Shown here: one piece after another, positions 44,648-52,345 of the stretch | Position numbering within the stretch: position 1 is the first letter of the stretch | Layout of the letters: the number at the start of each line of letters is the position of its first letter | Origin: Psychrobacillus sp044762655 | Lineage (GTDB): Bacteria; Bacillota; Bacilli; Bacillales_A; Planococcaceae | Reading direction: 5' to 3' | Length of the DNA: 64,000 nt | NCBI RefSeq assembly: GCF_044762655.1 | Contig: NZ_JBIWER010000001.1 | Coordinates: 186,001-250,000 of the forward strand | Notes under the pieces: model-generated | Seen by the model: only the letters and a program-made list of their open reading frames with translations | Told to the model about the DNA's origin: nothing | The model's database searches: none | Made by a program: the position numbers and the translations under genes

Positions 44648-45370
44648 TCATGACTTCCCTTCTGGTACTTCTTTTAAAAATTCGTTGTTTACTGCTTGGT
44701 CATATGGTGAGATTGTGATTTTGCGCTTGGGTTCGCCAATCATAAGTTTCAAATTATCGATATAGAAGTCGTCACCTATTGTAGAAGCCTCTAATTGATT
44801 GTACATTTTTTGTGCATCTTCAAAAGTGGAGGTTCCAATGTTAATCGTAAATGGTGCATTTCTTACAGGAATATTATTCACTGTAGTTTTACCATTAACG
44901 TCTCTAATAGGCGAAGAATATATAATTCTTTTACCGTCCACCTCTAAATCCTTTGCTTTAAAACGATTGATTTCATTGATAAGCCGAATTAGTAAATCTG
45001 GTGAAATTCCTTCAACAGGTTGTCCTAATGCAATACTTTCTAGTGAAGGTTCTACATTAATAGTAAGCCCTGGACCAGTGTATTCAACAAGGCCAATATC
45101 TTTCTTTAGTTGCTCTACTGTATCCTTTAAAGCAAATTCAGCACTTTCATTTACCATGTTCCCATATTTTAGAATCGTCTGGTCTAACACATAAACCTCT
45201 GATAGTAACTCAGAGTGTGTTTCAGTTTCTTTTGAGAGCTCTTGACGAATTGCCCATATGTCTCGTGTATCTCTGGTTTCTGGATTTTGAACGGTGTTAT
45301 ATTGTACGGATAACATAAATCCAATTATTAGCAAAATTATGGTAAACCGAATATAGACGGTTTTTTTCAT
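44648..45370 (-). CDS. ylxX: DUF881 protein YlxX
   Basis: 240 residues: one N-terminal membrane helix (about 7-22), a coiled coil (about 35-75) and an extracellular DUF881 domain with GPGLTINVEPS, LIRLINEINRFKAKDLEVDGKRI, SPIRDVNGKTTVNNIPV and a DNLKLMIGEPKRKI tail. Paralogue of its upstream neighbour. Function unknown; both DUF881 genes are regular members of the divIB-ftsA interval. Confidence 0.9.
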   Translation of the reverse strand: MKKTVYIRFTIILLIIGFMLSVQYNTVQNPETRDTRDIWAIRQELSKETETHSELLSEVYVLDQTILKYGNMVNESAEFALKDTVEQLKKDIGLVEYTGPGLTINVEPSLESIALGQPVEGISPDLLIRLINEINRFKAKDLEVDGKRIIYSSPIRDVNGKTTVNNIPVRNAPFTINIGTSTFEDAQKMYNQLEASTIGDDFYIDNLKLMIGEPKRKITISPYDQAVNNEFLKEVPEGKS

Positions 45371-45391
45371 TATTCGGCCTCCTTTTAATCC

Positions 45392-46114
45392 TTAGCTATA
45401 GTCATCATCCCTTAGGGCAGGCATCGTTATTAAATCTTTTTCGCCAACAGTAACCACGATATTATCACTAGTAAGCTGATCTACAACTCCTCCTCCTAGA
45501 TTAACGGAAGCGAGTAATACTTTTGGATCGCCCACAGCTTCAATCGTAAAAGGAGCAGGAAAAGTTTTACCATCAACGACAATTACGGGTCCTGTACATC
45601 GTATATACGAATTTGCATGAAGCCGTTGACCATTAATGGAAATTGCTTCTGCACCTGAGATTTTCAATTCATTAATCACTTTGAAAACATGACTCTCATG
45701 TACAATATAATCATTTGGGTTTTCCTGCGAAGGATCATATGCCCCATCTTCCAACGAAACAGTAATTCCCTTGCCTTGAGATGGAATATCCCCGATTAAT
45801 AATCGAAGTAATTCCGCTTCTTCCACTAGATCTTCCACACTTTCTTCGCTCTCTACAAAGGATTGTTCATAATCGCGAACTTTTTGTTGCTTGACTATAA
45901 TTTCTTCATTTAACTCTTTGTTTCGTTCTTTTTGTTCAACTAATTTTTCTCTATATTTTTCTAGCTCTTGGAACCCTGTGACATTTGCATTTTCATTCGT
46001 GTCATCTGAGGAGATACTATACGAATATGCAAGTATAAATCCTAACACTAAACTTACCATCGATATAGTAATAAGCCCTCTAGATGGTACTTTAAGGAGT
46101 TTCGACTTCTTCAT
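45392..46114 (-). CDS. ylxW: DUF881 protein YlxW
   Basis: 240 residues with an N-terminal membrane helix (about 15-32), a coiled coil rich in Glu/Lys (about 45-100), then the DUF881 domain: GKGITVSLEDGAYDPS, FKVINELKISGAEAISINGQRL, RCTGPVIVVDGKTF and a C-terminal strand DNIVVTVGEKDLI. The ATG overlaps the divIB 3' end by 23 bp and has GAGGAGG upstream. Function unknown. Confidence 0.9.
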   Translation of the reverse strand: MKKSKLLKVPSRGLITISMVSLVLGFILAYSYSISSDDTNENANVTGFQELEKYREKLVEQKERNKELNEEIIVKQQKVRDYEQSFVESEESVEDLVEEAELLRLLIGDIPSQGKGITVSLEDGAYDPSQENPNDYIVHESHVFKVINELKISGAEAISINGQRLHANSYIRCTGPVIVVDGKTFPAPFTIEAVGDPKVLLASVNLGGGVVDQLTSDNIVVTVGEKDLITMPALRDDDYS

Positions 46115-46889
46115 TTTCCAGAACCTCCTCCTCTATTGGTACATTGTACACATCTACAAATGGTCGGAAAAATGTTCCAACTTCTAGATCCACAATCCCT
46201 TTTACTTCTGGGTTTAGCTGAGAAACAATAGATGGATAAAAATTCATTTTCTCGCCGAATGAGGGAATTATCGCCTTAACTTCATTGCCGTCATTCATAT
46301 ACACTTGGATAGAATAAGCATCATTTTCCGATGGTGTATATTTAATCTGTGAAATACCCTTTAACACTTCACTGTCTAAATTCTTTAATTCTTTAATCAT
46401 TCTTAGACGGACCTTCTCCTCGTCAAATCCAGTAAATATGGGTCCGTCCTTTGGTATAACTTGTCCATCTGTTTTAATAATCTGTCCATTTTCTAAAATA
46501 ATATGAAGAAAATCTCCATCCTCTAAATAGCCTATTTGTTTAAATTCGTTCACCTGTATATGAACGGATGTTAACCATTTACGTTGGACCTTTACTGACT
46601 CTACCCAAGCATTATGTGTTATTAGATTTTCAATTTTACTTTCATTGAAACTCCACATCGAATCACCAATCCTCAGGGTACTTTCCTCTATGTACAATTG
46701 TTTTGGAACTAACTTTTCACCTTCTAATGTGATTTTTTGAATTTGACTATAAGTAGATTGAAAATATAAAACTATTAATAGCGTCGTAACAAAGAGAAAA
46801 AGTAGAATGGAAAATTTTTTGTTTGTTCTACGTCTTCTGCGCTCTTTTAGTGTAGGTATACGATCTTCAATATCAATGATTTTTTCCAT
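46092..46889 (-). CDS. divIB: cell division protein DivIB (FtsQ)
   Basis: Bitopic division protein that links early and late divisome parts with FtsL and DivIC. The 265 residues contain a basic cytoplasmic tail (LKERRRRRTNK), a membrane helix (about 27-45), a POTRA domain starting IQKITLEGEKLVPKQ, the beta domain about 115-240, and an acidic C-terminal tail. It begins one base after the spoVE/ftsW stop; murG and murB, which precede it in B. subtilis, are missing. Confidence 0.94.
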   Translation of the reverse strand: MEKIIDIEDRIPTLKERRRRRTNKKFSILLFLFVTTLLIVLYFQSTYSQIQKITLEGEKLVPKQLYIEESTLRIGDSMWSFNESKIENLITHNAWVESVKVQRKWLTSVHIQVNEFKQIGYLEDGDFLHIILENGQIIKTDGQVIPKDGPIFTGFDEEKVRLRMIKELKNLDSEVLKGISQIKYTPSENDAYSIQVYMNDGNEVKAIIPSFGEKMNFYPSIVSQLNPEVKGIVDLEVGTFFRPFVDVYNVPIEEEVLENEEVETP

Positions 46890-46890
46890 T

Positions 46891-47868
46891 CTACCGCCTC
46901 CCTTCTTTGTCAGTTTCTTTTGCTAGATTTAATATAATTCCAATAATCCCCCATGTCATCACTAATGAAGATCCCCCATAACTAATGAATGGCAATGTTA
47001 CTCCCGTCACTGGCAATAATCCAGTAACTACCCCCATATTTAGAAATGTTTGTACTGCTAATAGGGAGGTAAATCCAATAATCATCAACTGACGTTCTCG
47101 TGTGTTTGCACGAGCAGCCATGGTGAAGCTAGTTGTAAAAAAAGTTACAAAGGCAAGTACAATGATAAAACCACCGATGAAACCTGACTCTTCTAACAGG
47201 ATAGAAAAGATGAAATCGTTTTGAGGTTCCGGCAAATATAAAAACTTCTGACGGCTATTTCCATAACCAAAACCGAATAATCCAGCTGGTCCTATTGCAA
47301 GCAATGACTGTATAGCCTGAAACCCAGAACCAAGTGGATCATTCCAAGGATCTAAAAAAGCTTGAATTCGTACAAGTCTATACGGCGCTGAAATGATTAA
47401 TAACACAAAGGCAACAATTCCACTCAAGCCTATCCAAAGGAAGAACTTAAATGGCAGACCTGCTGCGAACAATAAAAAGAATACAGCAACAACCAATACA
47501 AAGGCAGAACCAAAATCTGGTTGTACCATAATAAAGCCAATTGGCAATAATAACAGGACTGCACTTTGAATATACATTTTCATTCTAGAATTTTTTTCAT
47601 TTGCTAGAGAGCTAGCTAAAACTCCTAAAACAGCTATTTTAGCTAACTCAGCTGGCTGAAAATTCATAAATCCAAGTGATATCCAACTTTGAGACCCATT
47701 TCGAACTACCCCAATACCTGGAATTAATACTCCGATTAGCATAAGGATTGCCACTATATATAAACCTCTCCAAAAACCATTCGACCGTATAAAGCTAGCT
47801 TGTTGAATAATATAAGCTCCAACAATCCCTATAACCAAGTATGCTGCTTGCTTCAAAGCAAAAGGCAT
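46891..47868 (-). CDS. spoVE: FtsW/SpoVE-family SEDS peptidoglycan polymerase, N-terminus disrupted
   Basis: SEDS glycosyltransferase that polymerises lipid II; by position it is SpoVE. The open frame from ATG 47868 gives 325 residues with many membrane helices and SEDS motifs: GSQSWISLGFMNFQPAELAK, PDFGSAF, FLDPWNDPLGSGFQAIQSL, YLPEPQNDFIFSIL and LPFISYGGSSLVM. The 39 codons before this ATG still encode the conserved first helix and loop, but no ordinary start codon serves them and a TAA blocks the upstream ATG (see 47869-47994). With that part the length would be about 365, the SpoVE size. AAAGGA lies only 3 bp before ATG 47868. Confidence 0.85.
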   Translation of the reverse strand: MPFALKQAAYLVIGIVGAYIIQQASFIRSNGFWRGLYIVAILMLIGVLIPGIGVVRNGSQSWISLGFMNFQPAELAKIAVLGVLASSLANEKNSRMKMYIQSAVLLLLPIGFIMVQPDFGSAFVLVVAVFFLLFAAGLPFKFFLWIGLSGIVAFVLLIISAPYRLVRIQAFLDPWNDPLGSGFQAIQSLLAIGPAGLFGFGYGNSRQKFLYLPEPQNDFIFSILLEESGFIGGFIIVLAFVTFFTTSFTMAARANTRERQLMIIGFTSLLAVQTFLNMGVVTGLLPVTGVTLPFISYGGSSLVMTWGIIGIILNLAKETDKEGRR

Positions 47869-47994
47869 TTGTCCTTTATAATGGACTTCGCTCCAATAGG
47901 AACCTGCTGAATGGACAAAAAATATACCAATAATAGATAAAAATAGGACAGCAGATAGGAAAATAAATTTTCGTGTATCTTTCGTTTAGGTCAT
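47869..47994 (-). other. lost N-terminal coding segment of spoVE/ftsW with in-frame stop
   Basis: Minus-strand codons read ATG ACC TAA ACG AAA GAT from 47994, then TRKFIFLSAVLFLS, IIGIFFVHSAGSYW and SEVHYKGQ straight into the ATG at 47868. This is a good SEDS first membrane helix and loop. The TAA is at 47986-47988. AAAGGA lies about 11 bp before the ACG at 47983-47985, the right distance for a start codon there, but ACG would be very unusual. Confidence 0.75.
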
Positions 47995-48001
47995 CCTTTC
48001 A

Positions 48002-49357
48002 TTACTCTTCTAAAGAAATAACTCTGTCGATAAATTCATCTCCACGAATCTCAAAGCTTTCGTATTGGTCCCAGCTTGCACACGCAGGTGATAGTAATAC
48101 GATATCACCTTCCGAGGATAGAGCTATTGCCTGTTCAAATGCTTCACCCAATGTTTGGAAGCTAGCTACGGAGGCTATGCCTTGTGCTTCCCCAAATTTC
48201 TGTAATCGATCCGCAGTCTCCCCAAAATGGACCAACGCTTTCACACGATTTAAGTAAGGTATTAGTTCATCAAACGAATGTCCGCGGTCCACACCGCCTG
48301 CTATTAATATAACAGGCTCTATAAATCCTTCTAAAGCACTTTTAGTAGCAAGGGCATTTGTTGCTTTGGAATCATTATAAAACTTGCGCCCCTTCCAGTC
48401 CCTGATAAATTGTGTACGGTGCTTAACCCCATGGAATGTCGATAACACTTGCTTAATAGCTTCTACAGAACAATTCATCATTAATGCTGTAGCTGTTGCA
48501 GCTAATACATTTTCTAAATTATGCTTACCTCGCAAGGCAATAATCGATCGTTCAAACAATGGTTCGCCATTCCAGTAAACATATAAATCATCCGCACTAA
48601 TACCATCGTTTGTTTTGCTGCTCACATAGAAAGGTATTTTAGAGGCCATACTCTGTTGGGCATAATCCTTTACAATTTGCTGCTCCCCATTAAAAACTAG
48701 CCAATCGGTAGCATCTTGGTTTTGTGTAATTTTAAATTTAGCATCTGTGTATTCTTTAAAATCCTTATGATAATCTAAATGCGCTTCATACAAGTTAAGT
48801 AGTACAGAAACTTTTGGCTTTAACATCTCTGTACCCATCAGCTGAAATGAAGATAATTCAGTTACGATAATATTGTCTGCTGTAGCTTCTTTTGCAACAC
48901 TCGTTGCCACGGTCCCAATATTTCCAGCTATTTTTGGATTTTTATTTGCTGCAGCTATCATTTCAAATATTAATGTAGTCGTTGTCGTTTTGCCGTTTGA
49001 TCCTGTAATTCCAATCATTGGAGCGTCGCTAATACGATAGGCTAGTTCAACTTCCGTCCAAACAGGTATCCCTCTTTTTTTTGCCTCTGAAATGACTGGA
49101 TTTGTATATGGTATTCCAGGATTCTTGACGATTAGACTAAATCCTTCGTCTAAGAGGTCCTCAGGATGACTTCCACAAATAACAGTCAGTCCTTTAGATA
49201 ACAAATACTGTGCATTCTCATTTTGCTCGAACGGTTTAGAATCATTTACAGTAACAAAAGCTCCTAAATCATGTAGGGTTTCTGCAGCTGCAGTTCCACT
49301 TTTAGCTAATCCTAAAACGAGTATTTTTTTATGAAATACGATCGGTAACTTTTTCAT
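48002..49357 (-). CDS. murD: UDP-N-acetylmuramoyl-L-alanine:D-glutamate ligase
   Basis: Adds D-glutamate to UDP-MurNAc-L-Ala in peptidoglycan precursor synthesis. The 451 residues begin with a Rossmann-like UDP-binding domain (KKILVLGLAKSGTAAAETL), followed by the Mur-ligase ATP loop GITGSNGKTTTTTLI, NIGTVATSVA, NLYEAHLDYH, GVKHRTQFI, NDSKATN and the C-terminal domain. It ends 8 bp before the spoVE/ftsW region and starts 1 bp after mraY. Confidence 0.97.
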   Translation of the reverse strand: MKKLPIVFHKKILVLGLAKSGTAAAETLHDLGAFVTVNDSKPFEQNENAQYLLSKGLTVICGSHPEDLLDEGFSLIVKNPGIPYTNPVISEAKKRGIPVWTEVELAYRISDAPMIGITGSNGKTTTTTLIFEMIAAANKNPKIAGNIGTVATSVAKEATADNIIVTELSSFQLMGTEMLKPKVSVLLNLYEAHLDYHKDFKEYTDAKFKITQNQDATDWLVFNGEQQIVKDYAQQSMASKIPFYVSSKTNDGISADDLYVYWNGEPLFERSIIALRGKHNLENVLAATATALMMNCSVEAIKQVLSTFHGVKHRTQFIRDWKGRKFYNDSKATNALATKSALEGFIEPVILIAGGVDRGHSFDELIPYLNRVKALVHFGETADRLQKFGEAQGIASVASFQTLGEAFEQAIALSSEGDIVLLSPACASWDQYESFEIRGDEFIDRVISLEE

Positions 49358-49358
49358 C

Positions 49359-50330
49359 TTATAAAACCTCCAAGCAGACTACAATCATGGCAGCTACAAA
49401 ACCTATTGCCCAAAAAACCGTAACTATTTTACGCTCATTCCACCCTGATAATTCGAAATGATGGTGGATTGGGCTCATTCTAAATATGCGTTTGCCGGTT
49501 GTTTTAAAGCTAATGACCTGCAATATTACCGATAACGTTTCAATTACAAAAATAATCCCTACCAGCAGTAATAACAATTCCTGTTTAACTAGAATAGATA
49601 CCATTGCAAGGGCTCCTCCTAATGCTAGAGAGCCCGTATCTCCCATAAACACCTTAGCTGGATTTTTGTTGAACAATAAAAACCCTAAAAGTGCACCAGA
49701 CACACTAAATGTAAAAATAGCGATATCTGTTTGTTCATAAGCAAGTGCTAGAACTCCGAATGTCGCAAAGGCAACCGTTGCAGTTCCAGCAACTAAACCA
49801 TCTAAGCCATCTGTTAAATTGACTGCATTGGAAAAACCAACTAACCAAAATATTAGAAATGCGATATACAATTGCCCCAAAGGCAAATCCAATTGTGTAA
49901 AAGGTATTTCAATATTTGTATCAAATGGACCTTGCTTTAGTAAGAAGTAAGCAAGTACAGCAATAAGAATTTGACCAATAAGTTTCTGAATGGAAGTTAA
50001 ACCTAAGTTTCTTTTCATTACGACTTTTATGAAATCATCTAAAAACCCAATAACACCGAAACCTACAAGAATAACTAATAATACGATTGACTGAGTTGTT
50101 AACTGATCAAAATAAAAAGAAAGAGCAAGTGTAGAAATAATGATAGAAACAAGGAAGATTAATCCTCCCATTGTAGGAGTACCCGCCTTTTTCTGGTGTG
50201 ACTCAGGTCCTTCCTCTCTTATACTTTGACCAAATTTCATTCTTCTCAAATACGGTATAACGATTGGAGCAAGAATAACTGTCAATAAAAAACTAACAAT
50301 AAGTGTAATAACCGTTGTAGATAATGTCAT
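49359..50330 (-). CDS. mraY: phospho-N-acetylmuramoyl-pentapeptide transferase
   Basis: Membrane enzyme that forms lipid I on undecaprenyl phosphate. The 323 residues have about ten membrane helices and the motifs KAGTPTMGGLIFL, GFLDDFIKV with the Asp pair, NAVNLTDGLDGLV, FMGDTGSLALGG and the C-terminal MSPIHHHFELSGW. In B. subtilis murE stands between spoVD and mraY; here the gap to the upstream PBP gene is 46 bp. Confidence 0.97.
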   Translation of the reverse strand: MTLSTTVITLIVSFLLTVILAPIVIPYLRRMKFGQSIREEGPESHQKKAGTPTMGGLIFLVSIIISTLALSFYFDQLTTQSIVLLVILVGFGVIGFLDDFIKVVMKRNLGLTSIQKLIGQILIAVLAYFLLKQGPFDTNIEIPFTQLDLPLGQLYIAFLIFWLVGFSNAVNLTDGLDGLVAGTATVAFATFGVLALAYEQTDIAIFTFSVSGALLGFLLFNKNPAKVFMGDTGSLALGGALAMVSILVKQELLLLLVGIIFVIETLSVILQVISFKTTGKRIFRMSPIHHHFELSGWNERKIVTVFWAIGFVAAMIVVCLEVL

Positions 50331-50376
50331 GAAAAAATCTCCTTAAATACGATCAACTATAAATGAATGTACTATA

Positions 50377-52284
50377 TTATTTATTTGTGTAGACATGAAT
50401 CGTTCCGTTTAATGGGATGAGCCCATTTTCTTTTGGTAGCTGAGATATAATCTCGTCTCCATCACCATGCCAAACTATATTGAATGGATACATATAAGAC
50501 GTGATTTCTTTTCTTTTCGTTCCCACTAAATTTGGTGTCCTTACTTGTTCTACGTCTCCCCACCTGTACTCTTTTTCCAATTGGGTTCCACTACCTTTTG
50601 TTTTCAGAGAATCCTCTAAAATTTGCCCGACAATAGGTGCAGCAATGACGCCCCCAAATTGAGTGCTATGCTTTGGGTTATCAATAGCAACATATACGAT
50701 AAGCTCTGGATTGTCGGCAGGTGCAAAACCGATAAAGGAAACAATGTATTCCCCATCCATATACCTGCCGTTTTGTACTTTTTGGGCAGTACCAGTTTTA
50801 CCTCCAATTCGAAGCTGGTCACGATAGGCGTTTCTTCCTGATCCTTTCGCAACGACATGCTCCAAGGCGTCTCGTACGATAGCAGAGGTTTTCTCACTAA
50901 TAACTTGACGTTTCATCTCCGGCTCTGCACTAGTCAATATTTCGTTTGTTTCACCATCTATTGTGTTTTTTACAATATATGGTTTATATAGATACCCACC
51001 ATTAATGGCTGCAGCTACAGCTTGCACTTGCTGTATAGGAGTTACAGAAATACCTTGGCCGAAAGAGGTTGTGGCATGTTCTACTGGTCCAAAGTTTTCT
51101 TTACTAAATAGAATACCCGTGGATTCCCCAGCCATTCCTGACCCTGTAGATTCACCAAATCCAAAGTTACGTATGTATTCTAATAACTTCTTTGAACCAA
51201 CTCTATTTCCTAGCTCAATAAAACCCGGGTTACAAGAATTTTGAACAACCTCTAAAAAAGTTTGATTTCCATGTCCAGCTCGTTTCCAACAACGGAGTCT
51301 AGAACCCTCTACCATGGTATACCCTATATCATGAAAATGATCCTTCTCTAAGTCTACTACATTCTCTTCTAATGCAGCACTTAAAGTAATAATCTTAAAG
51401 GTTGATCCAGGCTCAAAAGTCATCCAAACTGGTAGGTTCCGGTTATAAACTGTTGAATCCACCTCCTGGTATGAAGATGGTTCGAAATTGGGAGCTGAAG
51501 CAAGGGCTAATATTTCACCGTTTTTGGGATTCATCACAATGGCAATTGCTTGGGTTGCCTCATACTTTTGCATAGCCTGAGAAAGCTCTCGTTCAACTAC
51601 TTTTTGAATATCTAAATCTACAGTAAGTTGAACATGATTACCTTTTACTCCATTTTTCCAGCCATCGTCCACATGTGGAAGTGGTACTCCCTTTGCATCC
51701 GTAAACATTCGAACAGCTGAGGATTTACCCTTTAAAATAGAATCATATTGATATTCAATTCCAGCAAGCCCTTGTGCATCATAACCTGTGAAACCTACTA
51801 ATCTAGATAACATATTACCATAAGGATAGTCTCTTATATAATCGACTCCTGCATATAATCCTTTAATATTTTTATCCTGTATTTCCATTGCCAGTTCACT
51901 TGATATATTTTTTCCTTTTGGCGCAATTTTTATCAAATAATCACGTTTGTTTATTTGCTCCAAGAGATCCTTGTCTTCCATACCAATTAAAGATCCAATT
52001 TCTCTTGCTACCTGTTCAGGATCATCATTTTGCGAGGGCATATAAAATAAAGTCGGTGCCAGCTTATTTCCAACGATAATTTCGCCATTACGATCCAAAA
52101 TATTACCACGTAGAGATGCGTATGGCAATTCCCTATCCCAGCTTTCCTTTGCTTTAGTCGTAAGCTCATCAAACTGAAAAAATTGTAGCTGAACTAATTT
52201 GAAAAGTACTAAAAAAAATAAAAAAATAACCATAATCCATATCATTCGTAGCCGTAAAATTTGTTTTGTTTTAGAAATTGCCAA
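50377..52284 (-). CDS. spoVD: SpoVD-type penicillin-binding protein with one PASTA domain
   Basis: Class B transpeptidase of the dcw cluster, most like SpoVD, which works with SpoVE in spore cortex synthesis. The 635 residues show a membrane helix (about 13-32), the dimerisation domain with RGNILDRNGEII, and the transpeptidase domain with EPGSTFKIITLSAAL, NSCNPGF and GGKTGTAQ. One C-terminal PASTA unit begins VRTPNLVGTK. The start is uncertain: the TTG at 52284 is only 2 bp after GGGG, and the ATG at 52245 is the alternative. Confidence 0.93.
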   Translation of the reverse strand: MAISKTKQILRLRMIWIMVIFLFFLVLFKLVQLQFFQFDELTTKAKESWDRELPYASLRGNILDRNGEIIVGNKLAPTLFYMPSQNDDPEQVAREIGSLIGMEDKDLLEQINKRDYLIKIAPKGKNISSELAMEIQDKNIKGLYAGVDYIRDYPYGNMLSRLVGFTGYDAQGLAGIEYQYDSILKGKSSAVRMFTDAKGVPLPHVDDGWKNGVKGNHVQLTVDLDIQKVVERELSQAMQKYEATQAIAIVMNPKNGEILALASAPNFEPSSYQEVDSTVYNRNLPVWMTFEPGSTFKIITLSAALEENVVDLEKDHFHDIGYTMVEGSRLRCWKRAGHGNQTFLEVVQNSCNPGFIELGNRVGSKKLLEYIRNFGFGESTGSGMAGESTGILFSKENFGPVEHATTSFGQGISVTPIQQVQAVAAAINGGYLYKPYIVKNTIDGETNEILTSAEPEMKRQVISEKTSAIVRDALEHVVAKGSGRNAYRDQLRIGGKTGTAQKVQNGRYMDGEYIVSFIGFAPADNPELIVYVAIDNPKHSTQFGGVIAAPIVGQILEDSLKTKGSGTQLEKEYRWGDVEQVRTPNLVGTKRKEITSYMYPFNIVWHGDGDEIISQLPKENGLIPLNGTIHVYTNK

Positions 52285-52345
52285 TTCCCCTTTAGTCCGT
52301 TTTAGATAACTTATGAGAAACTGGCTCTAACTATTCTCTTCCTCT

